Notes: generated by a model not told the origin, from the letters alone. 64,000 nt of DNA from Aspidiotus rigidus (GCA_035079385.1 JAVHKY010000052.1:10354001-10418000), one strand, 5' to 3'; shown: positions 40,980 to 54,146, counted from the stretch's first letter. Made by a program: numbers and translations.

Positions 40980-42391
40980 CGAAAGCAAAACCGACTTTTG
41001 TATCTTATTTTTGTACATCTCTATTTCTTTTAGTTTCCATTTTGTTCATTATTGGCTAGCCTACATTATATTTCACTTATAGTCGTTTTCGTTAATAACG
41101 GCAATAATGACGTCGTTTTCCGATAGAAATTCATTTTCAAAACTTGCCAACCATTATTTTTTATTCAATCTCGTGTACTGATAATACACAACTTACAACC
41201 CCCTCCCCTTCTGAGAAAGAAACACTTTTCGCGCACAAGTCAGTAACACTCTTCATTTTCCATAGCAACATTCATTCCTTTAACGCCGGATGGTTAACGA
41301 ACTGACGTTCAACTTACCCCGCTCCGAATTTTTCTAAATTAAAATCGAAAAATCTCTAATTCTATCAATCCGATTATCAAAAAAATAACCCTATTCCATA
41401 CAGCAAATATAAAACTTCAATTATTCTCAATTTCATATAAATCGACCCAATACCAACCGAGAATACAAGACTTATACGACGCCAAGATAGGTAAGGGGGT
41501 AAACGAATAATATCTCACGAACACTTGACCTAGTAGAAGCCTAGACTAAAATATTTCAAGATGACTGATAAAATATAAAAGACATGGAACATGATCTTCA
41601 TTTATTTGGCTATGCCAGAAAATTTTTTTTCTTTTTTAATGGCCAGAGTAGAAATACATGATAATTATCTAGATAACTTACTGAGGTTATTAAAAATTAT
41701 TTTTTTTTTTGTTATTGGCTATAGGTCAAAACGTCGTTCTACCCGATTCTGGAAATTTTTAACGGCGGTTAATTCATCAAATGAAAATTGACCATTTGGT
41801 TTCTTCCAAAGGACATTTCACTGACAGAATTTTAACTGTCTTGCCAAGTAACATTCACCAATTTGGTGAACGTGAAAAATTTTTTGCCGTATATTGTAGT
41901 TTGAAATGAGTAACCAACCAAAAATGAATAGGTACAATTCGAAGTTTTGTGATTGAAAATCATACCTGTTAGAAGTCTTAGAATTTTCAGTCAAATTATG
42001 GTCAAAATAAAAAAAAAAAAACGGTCAGACTGATTTCCTGGTGACGTCAGTGAATCATCAAATACGGGCACAATGTGTCAATGATGAATGTTCTTGATAA
42101 ACAAAACTGTTGTATGAAACATGACCACTCATCATTAGCATATCATTTATTTTTGAAATATTTGCGTTTTTGCAAACGCTGGATAATTAATAGGGGGAAA
42201 AGTTTATTTTTTACGTTATGAAGGGAGACAACTGCATGCTTTTAATGTGAAATGAATTAAATCGTCGTTGTTTGTTCTCCAATATGTCGTCACGGGGAAT
42301 CGGTCCATTGGTCAAGATTAATAATTAGGGTTGCAGAAAATTGAGTTTTTTTTTTTTAAGAACAAAAAACGTATTTTTTTAGTTTAAAACG

Positions 42392-42424
<33 letters not shown>

Positions 42425-42808
42425 ATGTTGGAAATTGATATTTCTTCTTCAGAGTTTAAAACAGTGTTTAAAACATGTTTAAAACGGCATTTCTATACAA
42501 ATTTTGTATATTTTGTTGTTTTAAACATAAATGACCTAGTGCTTATTGCGTGGTACCTATCTCCAGATTTTTTCCCTAGACACTCACACTTTCTTGCACG
42601 TGAGTACGCGTGACTCTAAATTCATGACGTGCCGTCCATGTTTGAAACATCTTTTTCCCAAATTCCAATGTTTAAAACACTGTTTAAAACAATTTCGTTG
42701 AAAACATCGCAACCCTGTTAATAATAATATTCTTATTTTGGTCATAATAGTCGACCAGAAAACAACTTATTTTTGAAGATCTGTAGAATAGTAAAATTAT
42801 TTGTTGAC
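40980..42808. other. ABCC intron, no gene recognised
   Basis: Apart from the short repeat at 41461-41536 and a T homopolymer at 42390-42420 I see no gene or element ends. The short ORFs lack family features. Confidence 0.4.
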
Positions 42809-42996
42809 CTGATGGTACCACTGAACAGAATGATATCTTGAGGTACGATAGAAATCTTGGAACGCAAATATTGTAGTGGTACTGAGTCAATATTGACATC
42901 ATCAATTGTGATTCTTCCTCCCACTATTATTGTCATACGGAATAAAGACATCATTAAAGATGATTTGCCGCTACCGGTCCGTCCACAAATACCAAT
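42809..42996 (-). CDS. ABCC-type ABC transporter, Walker A exon
   Basis: 188 nt starting [20 protein letters not shown] (Walker A GRTGSGKS) and including [37 protein letters not shown] with the Q-loop. It is phase 0 at its start and phase 2 at its end. The upstream exons (domain 1 and both membrane domains) are expected to the right on this strand, but I could not locate them among the repeats. Confidence 0.88.
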
Positions 42997-42999
42997 CTA

Positions 43000-43860
43000 C
43001 AAAAATTATGTGTTCGGTAATTTGGGGTAGTTAATTTTGATGTTGGAAAAAAGTGTCAATTTTTAGGGTCGGCGCCGGCGCAGGCGCTAGCCGACCGTAT
43101 TGTAATCACTTTGTTTTTAGGTTCATGCTCGTTCTATGAGGCATGAACCACTTGCAATCGCTTTGTTTTTTTTTTTTTTCTTCAGTCTCACGATTGTTGT
43201 TCAGCGACCTTTCGATTTCAATGTTCGATGTACGATGTACTCGATTGTTTTACCGCAACGAGAAAACGAGAAAAGTTGTTTTTGCGTTCAAATGTGAACG
43301 AGTTGGTGGCCGCTTTTTCTTTCGCTTTCAAGCACGGTATAAGACATAGAGGTATTGACACGAAACGGAAAACGTGTCTCCGGTTTTGTGACAGTTCACA
43401 CTTTGACCGCAAGAAAGCGCTAAAAGACTGCGCCCGGTGCTTACATGCTGTAGTAAAGTAATTTGCCCTCTGATTTTGCCTTTTTACATCTACCAAGTGA
43501 GATTATTGAAATTTATTGAGAAGAATAATTTGTATCATGTTTTGTTTCTATTGGAAGTTATATACTGTAGTTTGATCAGCACAGATTATCTTTATTTACC
43601 AAGTTGAAAAGACAGGTATGTACTTTGTACCAGGAGTAGTACTGCGATGATGGTTGATTTTTATGAACGAAATTTATTCACATAAATCTCTATTATCTTT
43701 TAAATCTTTATTTCAAGTCGTGTTTGAAAGATTGAATATACAAGTAGTATAATCTTGAACCATTGATCCCAGATGCTTCTTGATTTGGGCTAGCTTCCTG
43801 TGATCAAAGTGTACAATAATTCCTTTTTGTTACATTCTACTAGAATTCTTAGGATTGTTC
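43000..43860. other. No gene recognised
   Basis: It lies upstream of the Walker A exon. 43143-43496 has opposed open frames on both strands rich in Arg, Phe and Lys but without known motifs. Missing ABCC exons should lie further right; I could not identify them. Confidence 0.35.
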
Positions 43861-44030
43861 ACATAGTGCTGGACACGTTCCTAATCTGACATTATAAGAC
43901 GTCATATACATTGTGCTGGACACGGTCATACATCATTTTAAATTCTTACACATCGTGCGGGACACGATCGTTCTACAATATTTCAGACAATTTCTGTATG
44001 CTTTCAAGTATGTTGCGCTGGATGGGTGAA
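43861..44030 (+). repeat. Short repeats of GTGCTGGACACG
   Basis: CACATAGTGCTGGACACGTT, CATTGTGCTGGACACGGTC, CATCGTGCGGGACACGATC and a weaker fourth copy (TGTTGCGCTGGATGG), about 42-60 bases apart. Confidence 0.55.
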
Positions 44031-44299
44031 GTACAAATAAAAAAAAAAATGATAATTTGTGATATACCTAGTGATTAAAGCTGCATGTTTATTTTTTGCA
44101 TCTAAATTAAGGCATGAACTAATAGCTTTTCAGATCTTGCTGAACTCAAGCTCATAAACAGCCGGTTAGCGACGCAAGTAGTATTCATGACAAGAAAAAA
44201 AAAAAAAAAAAAAATGCTAAATTATTCCTCAAATTTGGTTTGTTTCAACGATGAAAACAATTATTAACGTTGAATTTTAATGAGCTTCATGGTATGGTT

Positions 44300-44845
44300 A
44301 TTTTTGTAGCGGTTTTTTGGAACAATCCGCCAAGCAGGTATTCAAAATGACCAAACAGCAATGCCAACGTTCCTCCAATTGTATCGCTTGTTATCGACGT
44401 ATAAATTACTGAGACCTCCTAAATTTGGGAATTGTTCAATCGATTCCAGTGACTGTGATATTAGTACTGGTACCTATTTCTATGGAAGATTTCGAGAGAA
44501 TTTTTACCCAAGAAAAGCCATCTCAGTCAGCTTTACAAAATCTAAAACTTTGCCTAGATTCTTTGGTTGAAGAAGAATTGTGGGAAGATGAAGAATTTAT
44601 TGCCACCACAACTAATTCCGAATTAACAGACATTATAATTTATCACAGCGTGCGGGTATTTATGCCGTCGCTTATTGCGCTTATCTAAATGTAACACTTG
44701 TCGTGAAGCATTACTTACCAAATTAGAGACTTTGGAACTAGATGTTGCAGAAATGGTCAATCCTAAAACCAAAAGATTCTTGTTGTACTGTAACCTATAT
44801 CTTTATAAGCTCTTTCGAAAAACTGAAGATCTTTTTGTAAGTTAA
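44300..44845 (+). pseudogene. P-element/THAP-type transposase fragment
   Basis: Three frames carry successive pieces: RFFGTIRQAGIQNDQTAMPT with LQLYRLLSTYKLLRPPKFGN, then LVEEELWEDEEFIA..LTDIIIYHS, then CGYLCRRLLRLSKCNTCREA. The last is the GY..R.L....C..C block near the C-terminus of P-type transposases. At least two frameshifts make it non-functional. Confidence 0.6.
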
Positions 44846-44849
44846 TTAA

Positions 44850-45640
44850 CTCCAAGTTTAGTGATTGCTACAATAGAACCCTAAATGATGTGTTTGAAAA
44901 TTTACCTCTCTCATTTCCTTGTAATATTCACAAAAGTGAAATTGTTGCTACTTCCCTCCATTACTATATTGTCATACGCATGAGGCAATAGCCTATATGA
45001 GCGGACTCAAAATCGCTCTCATACAAAATAATCACAAAAAAAGAAGAAAGAGGCAAAGCTATACTCGGAATAAATGTTTAATCAACCTCTGAATGAGTTC
45101 TTATTTCAATTTTTGATATTTGTATTGCGTTGAACTTGAAGTCTTGTGTTTGACAATATTAATGAATCTTGAAGTATTACCTACCATAGAAAGGCAAAAT
45201 ATTCTTGAGAATTTCTTGTAGCACTGGTCTGATATTCTCCTAAAACATGATACTTTGTTTTCTGATTTGGGATGTTGAGTTCAAAAATGCATCTGAAAAC
45301 ATTTTGAATTTAGGGAGGTGAAATAGGTATTCTTACAAATTTTTCATGACACTGATAATGAGGTAAAAGAAATATTCCTTGTTAGTTCCTCGATAGATTC
45401 TCCTAAGATATAATTCTTGTTAGTCGTTAAAATATGAAAATTGAATTTCTCCAGACAATAATACAGAGTTTCAACTCTATGCCCATTGCCTATTCCCCAT
45501 TTTTTTTGGCTAAAAATACAAATTTCCGCCTTAAGACTACGTGCTCTACAGAATCAAGCGGGCGCTAATTATTAACGCCATCTATCGACGCGTAACGGAA
45601 AGGTCACAACATTGGCGACAGCGATTTGTACAGTGGAGAA
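44850..45640. other. No gene recognised
   Basis: AT-rich sequence without element ends or coding features that I can support. Confidence 0.4.
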
Positions 45641-45912
45641 TTGATCGTTTCAAAATTGATAACACATTTTTGTTTACTTTTGTCTTGGTAGGAGATATTA
45701 CATGTAAAACACCTCTATTTTGAAAAATTCAAGGTGACCATTTCTAAAAGAACATTTCAATGGCTACAACTTTTGTTCTTGGCAATTTTTCATGAAACTC
45801 TTTCATTTTTGAGCAAAACTTGAAAACCACTTATTCCCCATATGCAAGTATAGAAAACTTCCTACCAAAACGAAAGTAAACAAAAATGTGTTATCAATTT
45901 TGAAACGATCAA
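45641..45912. mobile_element. Inverted-repeat element, 52-bp arms
   Basis: TTGATCGTTTCAAAATTGAT at 45641 is mirrored by a stretch ending at 45912, the arms extending to CTTGGTAGGA / TCCTACCAAAA. The 165-base centre has no ORF. No target duplication is evident. Confidence 0.7.
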
Positions 45913-46227
45913 TAGGCGCGTGCTTTGGCGCGTGTCAATACCTCTACGCCCGGCCTTATGCGTGCATATCGCGTTTATACCGTGCTTTCAAGTTTTGCGA
46001 TTATTATTTTCGTGAAATGCGCACTTCCGCACACGTATCTTCGCGTGTTCGTCGTCTCATCTCACACTTTTCTTGCGTGATCGAGTAGCTGCAGTCTGCT
46101 GACGTCTTCTTACGAATAAACGGAATAAACGATAAACGAGATGAAAATAGAAATGTGAATCGAGTAAATAAGAAATAATGTTAATAAACGTGTATACAAA
46201 AATACAATTGAACAGATGAATTGTGAA

Positions 46228-46947
46228 CCTGATATTTGTGATAATATTGTGTCTAATTGTAGGTCCTAAAGCTGATAGAACTAGCGAACAAAAACGGCGT
46301 AATTATTTGAAGAACAGAGAGGAAGTATGTTTAAAACGGCGTATAGTGAATACGTTATGAGATGAACCGTGAAACCATTTGCCTGAAAAAACGTAAATTA
46401 TAGCATACGACATGCCATGTCCCTATCGGTGAGTATGATAAAATGATTCATCAGAAAGAAATAGTTGATCGTGACTGTATTTCTATCAAAAATGCGAAAT
46501 ATTATAGTAAGAATCGACTAAGGATTCTTTCGCAACGTTGTATCATAACGTATTCGCTCTGTTCTTCAAATAATTTAATTACGCCGTTTTCGTTCGCTAG
46601 TTCTATCAGCTTTACTACAATTAGACACAATATTATCACAAATATCAGGGCCCTACTACAACGTGTGGTAGTTCAACTAATAGTAGCAATGAAAGTGATG
46701 AAATTTCAAGTTCAGATGTAGATAGTAATGATAGTGATGGAAAATTTATTGAAAAACAGGATGACGTAGATGAGTGTCGTGATGATGAAACTGTATTGTT
46801 GTTAAACGAAGGTATTAGTTTTGCTCCTGGTGAAAATAGAACTCCTTCTTCATCTCTTTATGATCCTTATGCCGAAGCACGTACATTCATCAAAAGTTAT
46901 GGTACTTCCGTATCACGCAGCCTATACTGCCGTTCAAAGTTGAATTG
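46228..46947 (+). pseudogene. Degraded transposon-like coding region with an inverted 92-bp segment
   Basis: 46228-46318 and 46556-46648 are inverse copies. The first copy reads RTSEQKRRNYLKNREEV on the plus strand after an acceptor-like TTGTAG; a similar Tyr/Asn/Lys motif (AKYYSKNRLRILSQR) lies between the arms. After the second arm an acidic open frame (SDEISSSDVDSNDSDGKF.. FAPGENRTPSSSLYDPY) continues to a TGA at 46947. It looks like an internally inverted, dead transposon ORF. The family is not identified. Confidence 0.45.
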
Positions 46948-47341
46948 ACTTATATGCGAAAACAACGACCACCGAGACAAGGCGTTCGGATCAATGGGCT
47001 GTATATGTGTTGGTAACAAAGCTTCCTATTCACACACCACTACTATCACAGTCGATTGCATATCAGTGCACAAGGTTATTAGTACAGACCGTTATTAGTA
47101 AAGACTGGCACGCCTCTCACCTTCCCTTATTAGTAAAGACTGTAGGCGTGCCTCTCACGTTATCACATATTTTAGACATTTTTTGGAATTAAAAAATGTA
47201 TATTTTTTATTTTTCAATACTTGTGTCTTATAAATTTTCAAATATTTCTTCATATTGCCTATCACTTATTACAAAACAGAAGTGAGAAATTGTCAATGAA
47301 TTTCTGGCGATGCAAATTTCTTATGGAAAACCAATACGAAT

Positions 47342-47597
47342 AATTGGACCCTAATAAGCAAAACTCGACCAAGCGACAATCACGTAGTTTCGTGATATTT
47401 AGACTTAAAGGAAATTGGTTACTTAAAAATAGATGGAGGTTGATATTTTCAATTCATAATTATTCGACGAGTATTGCGTTTCCAGTTTTTTAATCAGCAC
47501 CGTTGGAAAGTGCTCGTTGAGCTCTTTCCAACGGTGTATATAACTCCAAAATCTCAAAAATGTCGCTTGGTCGAGTTTTGCTTATTAGGGTCCAATT
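47342..47597. mobile_element. MITE with 38-bp terminal inverted repeats
   Basis: It starts AATTGGACCCTAATAAGCAA and ends in the inverse. Arms extend over AACTCGACCAAGCGACA. The interior has no coding. No clear duplication. Confidence 0.75.
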
Positions 47598-48110
47598 TTT
47601 AATAACCTCGAATAATTTTTAATAACCTCGGTAAATAATGTAGATATTTCTACTCCGGGGGAAAAAAAGTAGAAATTCTGTATTACTTTTCTGTGGACCT
47701 GTATTCAAAATTTTTCAGCAAACTCTCCTTCTTTTTCAGTCTTCTCAGAAGATTTTCACAATTGTAACATCGCTTCTTCAAAATTAACAGTCATAAGTTG
47801 TAAGGATTATACAATTTTGAACAGCCGATTGTTTTTCGGGACTGCCATCAAAATTTTTGGAACCACCCAAAATGGGCCCAGCGGTACGTTGAAATAGGTC
47901 CTGGACTCTTCTGCATTCAGCTCCTCTAATTATCCATATCCTAATAATAGATTTTACGTGTCGTCCTCCTGTAAACTAAGATTAGTTGAATCATTTTCCC
48001 TTTTCTCTTTCACTTTTTTTTTTCGAGGTCCTCGATATATTCTTTCGAGTCCACTCACCTCCAACTAACAGGTTATTCTTGACGTCGAGTCTTGATTTTT
48101 GTAATTCACT
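47598..48110. other. No gene recognised
   Basis: The minus strand has a short open frame (SRTYFNVPLGPFWVVPKI, near 47840-47910) that might be an old exon or transposon piece; too short to name. Confidence 0.3.
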
Positions 48111-48516
48111 ATAGACTAAATCGCCGTGACGTCATTCACGGACATTCACTGATAACAAGGCGATGTTTGCTCCGCAATGACTTACCCCAACTTACGCGTA
48201 AGTTCAAAACAAAAAAAAATGCTCCATAAGAAATACACGGGAACGTTTCGATCTTACGTTCAGATTTGAAAACAAGAAATAAGTGAAGAACCGCAGGTAC
48301 ATTTTCAAAGACATGAGAACTTCCTGATTCTAAATATAAACACGTAATTGCTTACTTATTTCCAATTTTTTAATTTGAGCGTATGATCGAAATGATCCCT
48401 GTGTATTCTTATGGGAATCGATATCCTACTTTGAACTGATACAGTATACTATCGCATTCTCTCGATTCCTGTTATCAGTAAATGTTCATGAATGACGTCA
48501 CGGCGATTTAGTCTAT
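48111..48516. mobile_element. MITE with 45-bp terminal inverted repeats
   Basis: ATAGACTAAATCGCCGTGAC at 48111 is mirrored by a stretch ending at 48516, the arms running to CTGATAACAAGG/CCTGTTATCAG. 406 bp, no ORF. Confidence 0.78.
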
Positions 48517-48639
48517 TCTATTAGTATTCTTTTGTTAAATCGTGATCACGTCAAGTTCTTCTTCAGTTTATAACGTAGTCATCTACCAATTTAAATTAAG
48601 GTTTAATTGGCGACCTTTTCTATTTGGATGGAGGGGGGA

Positions 48640-49030
48640 GGGGAGATTCTTGAAAATTTTGATGTCTTGTCATGTGCCAAGAATAATGATTGAAATTTTT
48701 TCAATTCCTCCAAGTGTCATATAAATGTCAGAAGTTAAAGTTCCATATTCCTCTCTCATTATATTTTATAGCTCAAAAATCAACATTTTCCCAAGATAAC
48801 CTGTTGTCATAATTGTATAGCTCGATGTACAAAATTTTTTCAATTTCAACTCGTCTGGTGGTTCAATGTTTTCCAAGATCCTCTCCTGTTATACATAGCA
48901 CGATTCCCAATAATTGAACTGTTTTCAATTCTGACTCCTTTGATAGCAAAAATTTTTCCTAACCCTCCTCTATTATACTATCATATAAAGCTCAAAGGAC
49001 TTGATTTTTCCAATTTTTCTGAGTCCCTCC
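48640..49030. repeat. Old, diverged copies of the 45-bp satellite
   Basis: Successive stretches such as TTTTCCAAGATCCTCTCCTG, TTATACATAGCACGATT and CCTCCTCTATTATACTATCA keep the order of the 38262 unit (AAGTCCC, CTATCATATA, AGCTCGA, TTTTTC) with heavy drift. Confidence 0.5.
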
Positions 49031-49199
49031 TGCATTAGTTAGCTCAATTTTCAATTTTAGAAATTTTATAAAACCCAACCTGTTTTTTTCGAGACTCTAA
49101 TTTTGAATTCAATTCTCATTTTTCAATATCAAAATCAATCCATTTCATATAAGAGGATCTGTGAATTCCTTGTTTAACTTTGTTCATAACGCCATATTG

Positions 49200-50640
49200 T
49201 TTTTCATTACAACTTTCAATTCACCTTTTTAATTGAATACCTAATATAAATCTGATTAAAGGCTTCTTTACAATATTCATTTAGTCCGCGTCCTTGCAGA
49301 ATCGCACCCTCCATTTTTTCTAAATACATCTCTCTCACATTAGGCTTGAGCTTATAATTTCCTACCCCATCTCTAAAAAACACACCCACGTATTCTTCAT
49401 ATTCCATCATTTATCTTATCGGCAGAAACTTTTATTTGGATTTTGGTTCTCATCAGTTATCCTCAATAATATGATCAAAATGCTCGCTCGCCTAAAAACT
49501 TCATTCTCTCACCTAAAATCACCTACTCCATCTTGTACAAAAAACTGTTATTATTTCTGAATCCTACAAATAGCTTCTTATCACTCAGATGAAAAGAGCA
49601 ACCAAACAACAAATTTGGAATCATTAAATGTAAGCCCATTCCTGGTCCTCCTAAAACAGAAATTCCCACCATGAAGAAATTATCTTCGCTCACTTCAGGG
49701 CTGGTCACCCCTGAATCATAAATTCTCATCTCCTCCTAGATCTCCATGCTTCACTGTCATGTATAAATCTTGTTACGTTATTAATGTGACAATCTATCAC
49801 CTCTTTTCATATCCTGCTCTCCAAAATTGACATACTTCCTACAGGGTGACATAAGTCATATCCTCTACCCTATGTAATTACTCGAAAACAGTTTCCAACT
49901 CTTTCAACTACCGGCGTTACTGAATTACTCCAACTTGTACATATTTGTTCTTTTTCTCCCGATTAAAAACTCAAGTCCCTCCAAGTGGCTCTACTCCTTC
50001 CAATTTTTTTCCCTAGCCTCATATCGTCGCTCTTTTTTTCACACTCCATTTCAGTTGTTCTTATTTTTAACGATCGTGGGCAGCCTAAATTTTACCTACC
50101 TACTTCTTATGAATCCCTCCCGTAATTATATATGTAGTTGTTTCTGAGGCTCCAACCCATAAGAAATACTCAATAGAAAATAATTTTTCTTCAACTATAT
50201 GTTCCTGTTAGTGGCAAAAAATATAATACTTAGTTCTTTGCATGCTATTGCCTGCTTTAATTCCTGCATTGGTTCTTCTCTGACTTCATGTGTTTGCTTC
50301 AAAGCTTTCGCGCTGTTTCTTTTTTATTTCTCCTTGTTTTTTTACTTTTGGATCGGATTGTTTTATTTACGAAATTCGCCAGCGACTGAGCATCTGTTCA
50401 CTTTTTCAAATTTAGTCCTTCATAAGACAATTTGCTTAATAAACAAAAAATTCTTCCCAAACAGTTTTACATACTTAGATAAGTGACTTAAGAATTGTAG
50501 CATACAATAGTAAAATCCCTCCATAAAGGTGATGAAAAAAAAAAAAAAAAAAATCAGGAAAAGATAGCGTATCACACTCCCTTGCAACAAAATAAGAAAT
50601 TTGTCACCCTATTGAGTAACAATGAGTATTGTCCTCTCAA
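49200..50640. other. Unrecognised ORF traces
   Basis: On the minus strand 49216-49410 (YVGVFFRDGVGNYKLKPNVR) and 49523-49729 (SEDNFFMVGISVLGGPGMGL) are open and look protein-like but match no family I know. The rest is T/C-rich with Phe/Leu-rich chance frames and an A tract near 50530. Confidence 0.3.
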
Positions 50641-50689
50641 AGATTGAGAATCAAGTAGAAGTATCGAGAATCAATTTGTTTTTCACTTC

Positions 50690-50850
50690 TACGGTTGTCC
50701 ATTGTGAAGAAGTATACTCACAAAGAGTAAAAAAGCAAGTCCTTTCTATACCTCAAGGATGATTGTTTAGCCGAAAGCGCTCGGTAGTGTGATTACATTG
50801 CGGTTTTTGTACTTGCTTTTTTACTCTTTGTGAGTATATTTCTTCATAGA
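50690..50850 (-). repeat. Penelope pLTR-like fragment with hairpin
   Basis: ACTCACAAAGAGTAAAAAAGCAAG near 50716 is mirrored at about 50810-50840. Between them is TTTAGCCGAAAGCGCTCGG, shared with the pLTRs at 10945 and 13570. Confidence 0.5.
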
Positions 50851-52090
50851 AGTATCCAGGTTTGTCTCTTGTTAGGTTTCCATAGATAGAAAACTTTGTG
50901 AAATGAACTATGTAGGTACTTCTTAGAGGGAAATTTTCTCTCGGCCAAGTTTCTATAATCACAGCAGGAAGACAGATAATGCTTATTTTATTGCGGACAA
51001 ATATCTGCTACAAATTCCACCATGGGCTCGGTCAAATTTCCTATTTCATTTACAAGTAAGATGTTTGACAAACACCGATCACAGCAGTTGGTGCTTTGCA
51101 TATATTTGTGGCTTGAGATAAATCTGTTTCCTCAGAAAATCTTACTTCTTCGCGCTTTAAAATGAGGAATGAGGTTGAAATTGTTATTTTCCATTTGCAA
51201 TACAGAAGAAAAAATCAATTAGGTTTGTACAACTGCCATCAGGTAGAACGTAGAACATCAATGGCTTCACACAACTCATTCTCACTTGCACAGTGCAAAT
51301 AATGATTAACACTCATGGACGCTTCTATGTGCTTGGCTTAGAAAACAGATTGTACAATCCCTAAATATAACTATAGGCATTATTACTTGAGATAATAAAT
51401 CAAACTCCTTTAGATTACAATCTCTGGATAAAAATAATTTTACTCTCAAGGATCTCCAGATAATTGATGAAAAGTCTCCGGATAGAAGTATTATCCACGC
51501 ACGGATCTGAGGATAATTAATAAGTAAAAACTCACAGGATAACACACTTCAAATAACAATTTTCTCCGGATAACTTCGTCTAAGTCCATTAAATTGTCCA
51601 GATATTCACTACAAAGGAAAACAGCATTGACAGCACAAAGGAAATCAACTCGATTCTCAAAAAATAGTATTCAACGTAAAATGTCATAATAATTATTATT
51701 TTGTAAGTACTACCTACGCACCTACTACGACATAAATAATTTTTGAAAGTAGTCGTCAACCATTTCCACAATGTTTCGGCATTGAGAAAATGAGAAACAG
51801 GCGGATTGAAAAAGCCAAAAAATAATTCGTCAGCCGTTTAGTGATAAGTAGTGATAGCTTCGCTTTAATAATAATAGAAGATAGATAGATAGATAGATAG
51901 ATACCTAGTTATTAGAATACTAGACAGGACGGCGCGCCTTCGGCGCGCCTCCTATGTATTGAGTGTTTTTTTATTTCAATTTTTCAATTTGTAGGTTGGC
52001 ATGATATTATGACATTGTTATCTCATATTTCATATTTCGAATTTACATCTGGTAATTTATGATACTTTGATGATTAGGTTTGAATAATTA
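50851..52090. other. No gene recognised; short tandem repeats
   Basis: It holds a (GATA)n microsatellite near 51880-51902, GGCGCGCC TTC GGCGCGCC at about 51934-51952, and scattered CTCCGGATAA repeats at 51370-51580. Confidence 0.5.
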
Positions 52091-52099
52091 ATAATATTA

Positions 52100-52450
52100 G
52101 GGGTTGTGACCGTTTGGATTTATAAAGGTTATAACCGTTTGACCAAATGAAATGAACCAATTTTGATCGATTGACTGATAACAGTTTGACAAAAATGATG
52201 AACATTTTTGACCAATTGACCAGTAACCGTTTCAAATGACATCCTGGACCAACTGACTATTAACAAGTAGGCCTAGTGATTGACATTGGACCATAACCAA
52301 TTGACCAATGACAGTTTGGACCTAATCATTTGACCATTTGAAAATTTTCAGATTGTGAGATTGTGACCGTTTGAAATTTCAGATTTTGACCGTTTAACCA
52401 ATTACCATTATGACCGTTTGAATTCAGAGTTTGACAACAACACCCAATTT
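52100..52450. repeat. Degenerate TTGACC-type repeats
   Basis: Many scattered copies of TTTGACC, TTGACCAATTGACC and GACCGTTTGA spaced roughly 15-30 bases apart, also present more thinly to 53190. Confidence 0.5.
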
Positions 52451-54146
52451 TTGCAAAACATTGACCTAATTCTTTCAGCTTCCAAAATCCTGTTGTTTGA
52501 AAGGTTAGGTTAAGTTATTCCTAAAAGTAAGCAACAAATCTGGCACTGTAAGCTTGGGACTCTATGCTGTTTTTGCACTTTTGTAGCGCAAAAGTAAAAC
52601 AATACTTATCCCCATTTATTTATCAATAAACCTAGGGCTTAATTTCTTAACTGTTATAACTGTGACAAAAAAGTTTTTGCACTCATTTGTACGGAATATG
52701 ATTTTTTCTCAATTTTTTTTTATTTTTTCACTTTGGGAATGGTGATTTTAAAAGTGATTTTTCATGCTGTAGATTATGGAATCGGCAAAAAAATTTTCAA
52801 GCCATATTAAATGACAACTTTTTCCCTTTTTTCATTTTTTTGCTCTACTGTAAAGTTAGGTTTTCCGACAGTGGCGAGACATCTCAGATCGCGTATCACT
52901 TATATTAATGATCTTGACCAATTGACTATATAACAACCGTTTCAAAAAAAAGTTGATGAACTTCTAACTGTTATGACCAATATTATTTGAAATAATCAAA
53001 ACGGACATAAGCATATAGCATGACTATTTGTTTTGAAAAGGCTCAAAATGGTCATCTTCAATTTCAAGTGCTAATTTTGCTTGTTGGAAGAATTTTATGA
53101 AGAACATAAAATTTCCACCCTGACCAACATTTTTTGGTTATAACAGTTATAACATTAATTATTAGCAAGAAGTTGTGACCGTATAACCATTTCAGATTGA
53201 ATTTTCAGAGAGTTAGGTGCAAGTATTTGAGATTTAATTTAATCAACAAAAAAAAACAACAACAACAACAACAACAAAATGATAATAACTGTTCGGAGCT
53301 TTATAAACCAACTACATTTCAAACAATAAAATGTAATGAGGCGTTCCATTTATTTTTGTTGTTGCTGGCAAAAAGTTGAATGCGGTATGCCTTTTTATGC
53401 AGCCTGTCACATTCTTTCTTCACTATCTCAAAAATATGATTCCAAATAAAAAATTGAAAAATTCAAAATTTGATAAATAAATTTTTGCATCAAAAAAATC
53501 TCAAATTGGACTTACTGAATAGAAAATTACAAGAGGAAGAGACAATGTTCTCTTTGCAATTCATATTTCTTCAGACTGTAATTAGGGAAAACGCGACAAG
53601 AGGTTTCCCTAGCATTATAAATCAATTTCATGGTAAAAGCTGATGAAATATGCTGAGAAACTTTTAAGCCAAAGCCAAAGTTCAAGCGGATCACCAACCA
53701 CTTTCCACCCCTGTCTGGACAGTGGACAAACTCGATGCTCTCGTCACCAAGTCTTCAGTCTCTTCAAAATCCATTAATTCCACATTGCAAATTCACTTCA
53801 TTTTCAATATTTTTCTCTTTGTCTTCTACTTCTCTTCTTGCTTTGGATCCTTACTTCAAAAATTGAAAATTCCAACTTTAGAGTTTGAACACTTTGAAGT
53901 TTGAACAGTTCCCTTCTAGACCCAGTTTTAGTCAGGCCCTGGTTTCAGTCTTCAAACTCTTTAAAAATATGATGTATGAATTAATGATGATGATCTATCA
54001 GGGAATAGCTGAATAGGTAAGTTGCCATCAAACACACCTGTCTGCAATTAAGTAGAGAAATTTTATGATCAAGTTTTCATATCCAATTTTTGGCGCAAAA
54101 AATTTACGGCAGCCAGTTCTCGTCTGCAAATTAATTATTATTACAA

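Noticed and set aside
43143..43496. Opposed Arg/Lys-rich ORFs
   Set aside because: Both strands are open over the same bases without any family motif; coding not supported.
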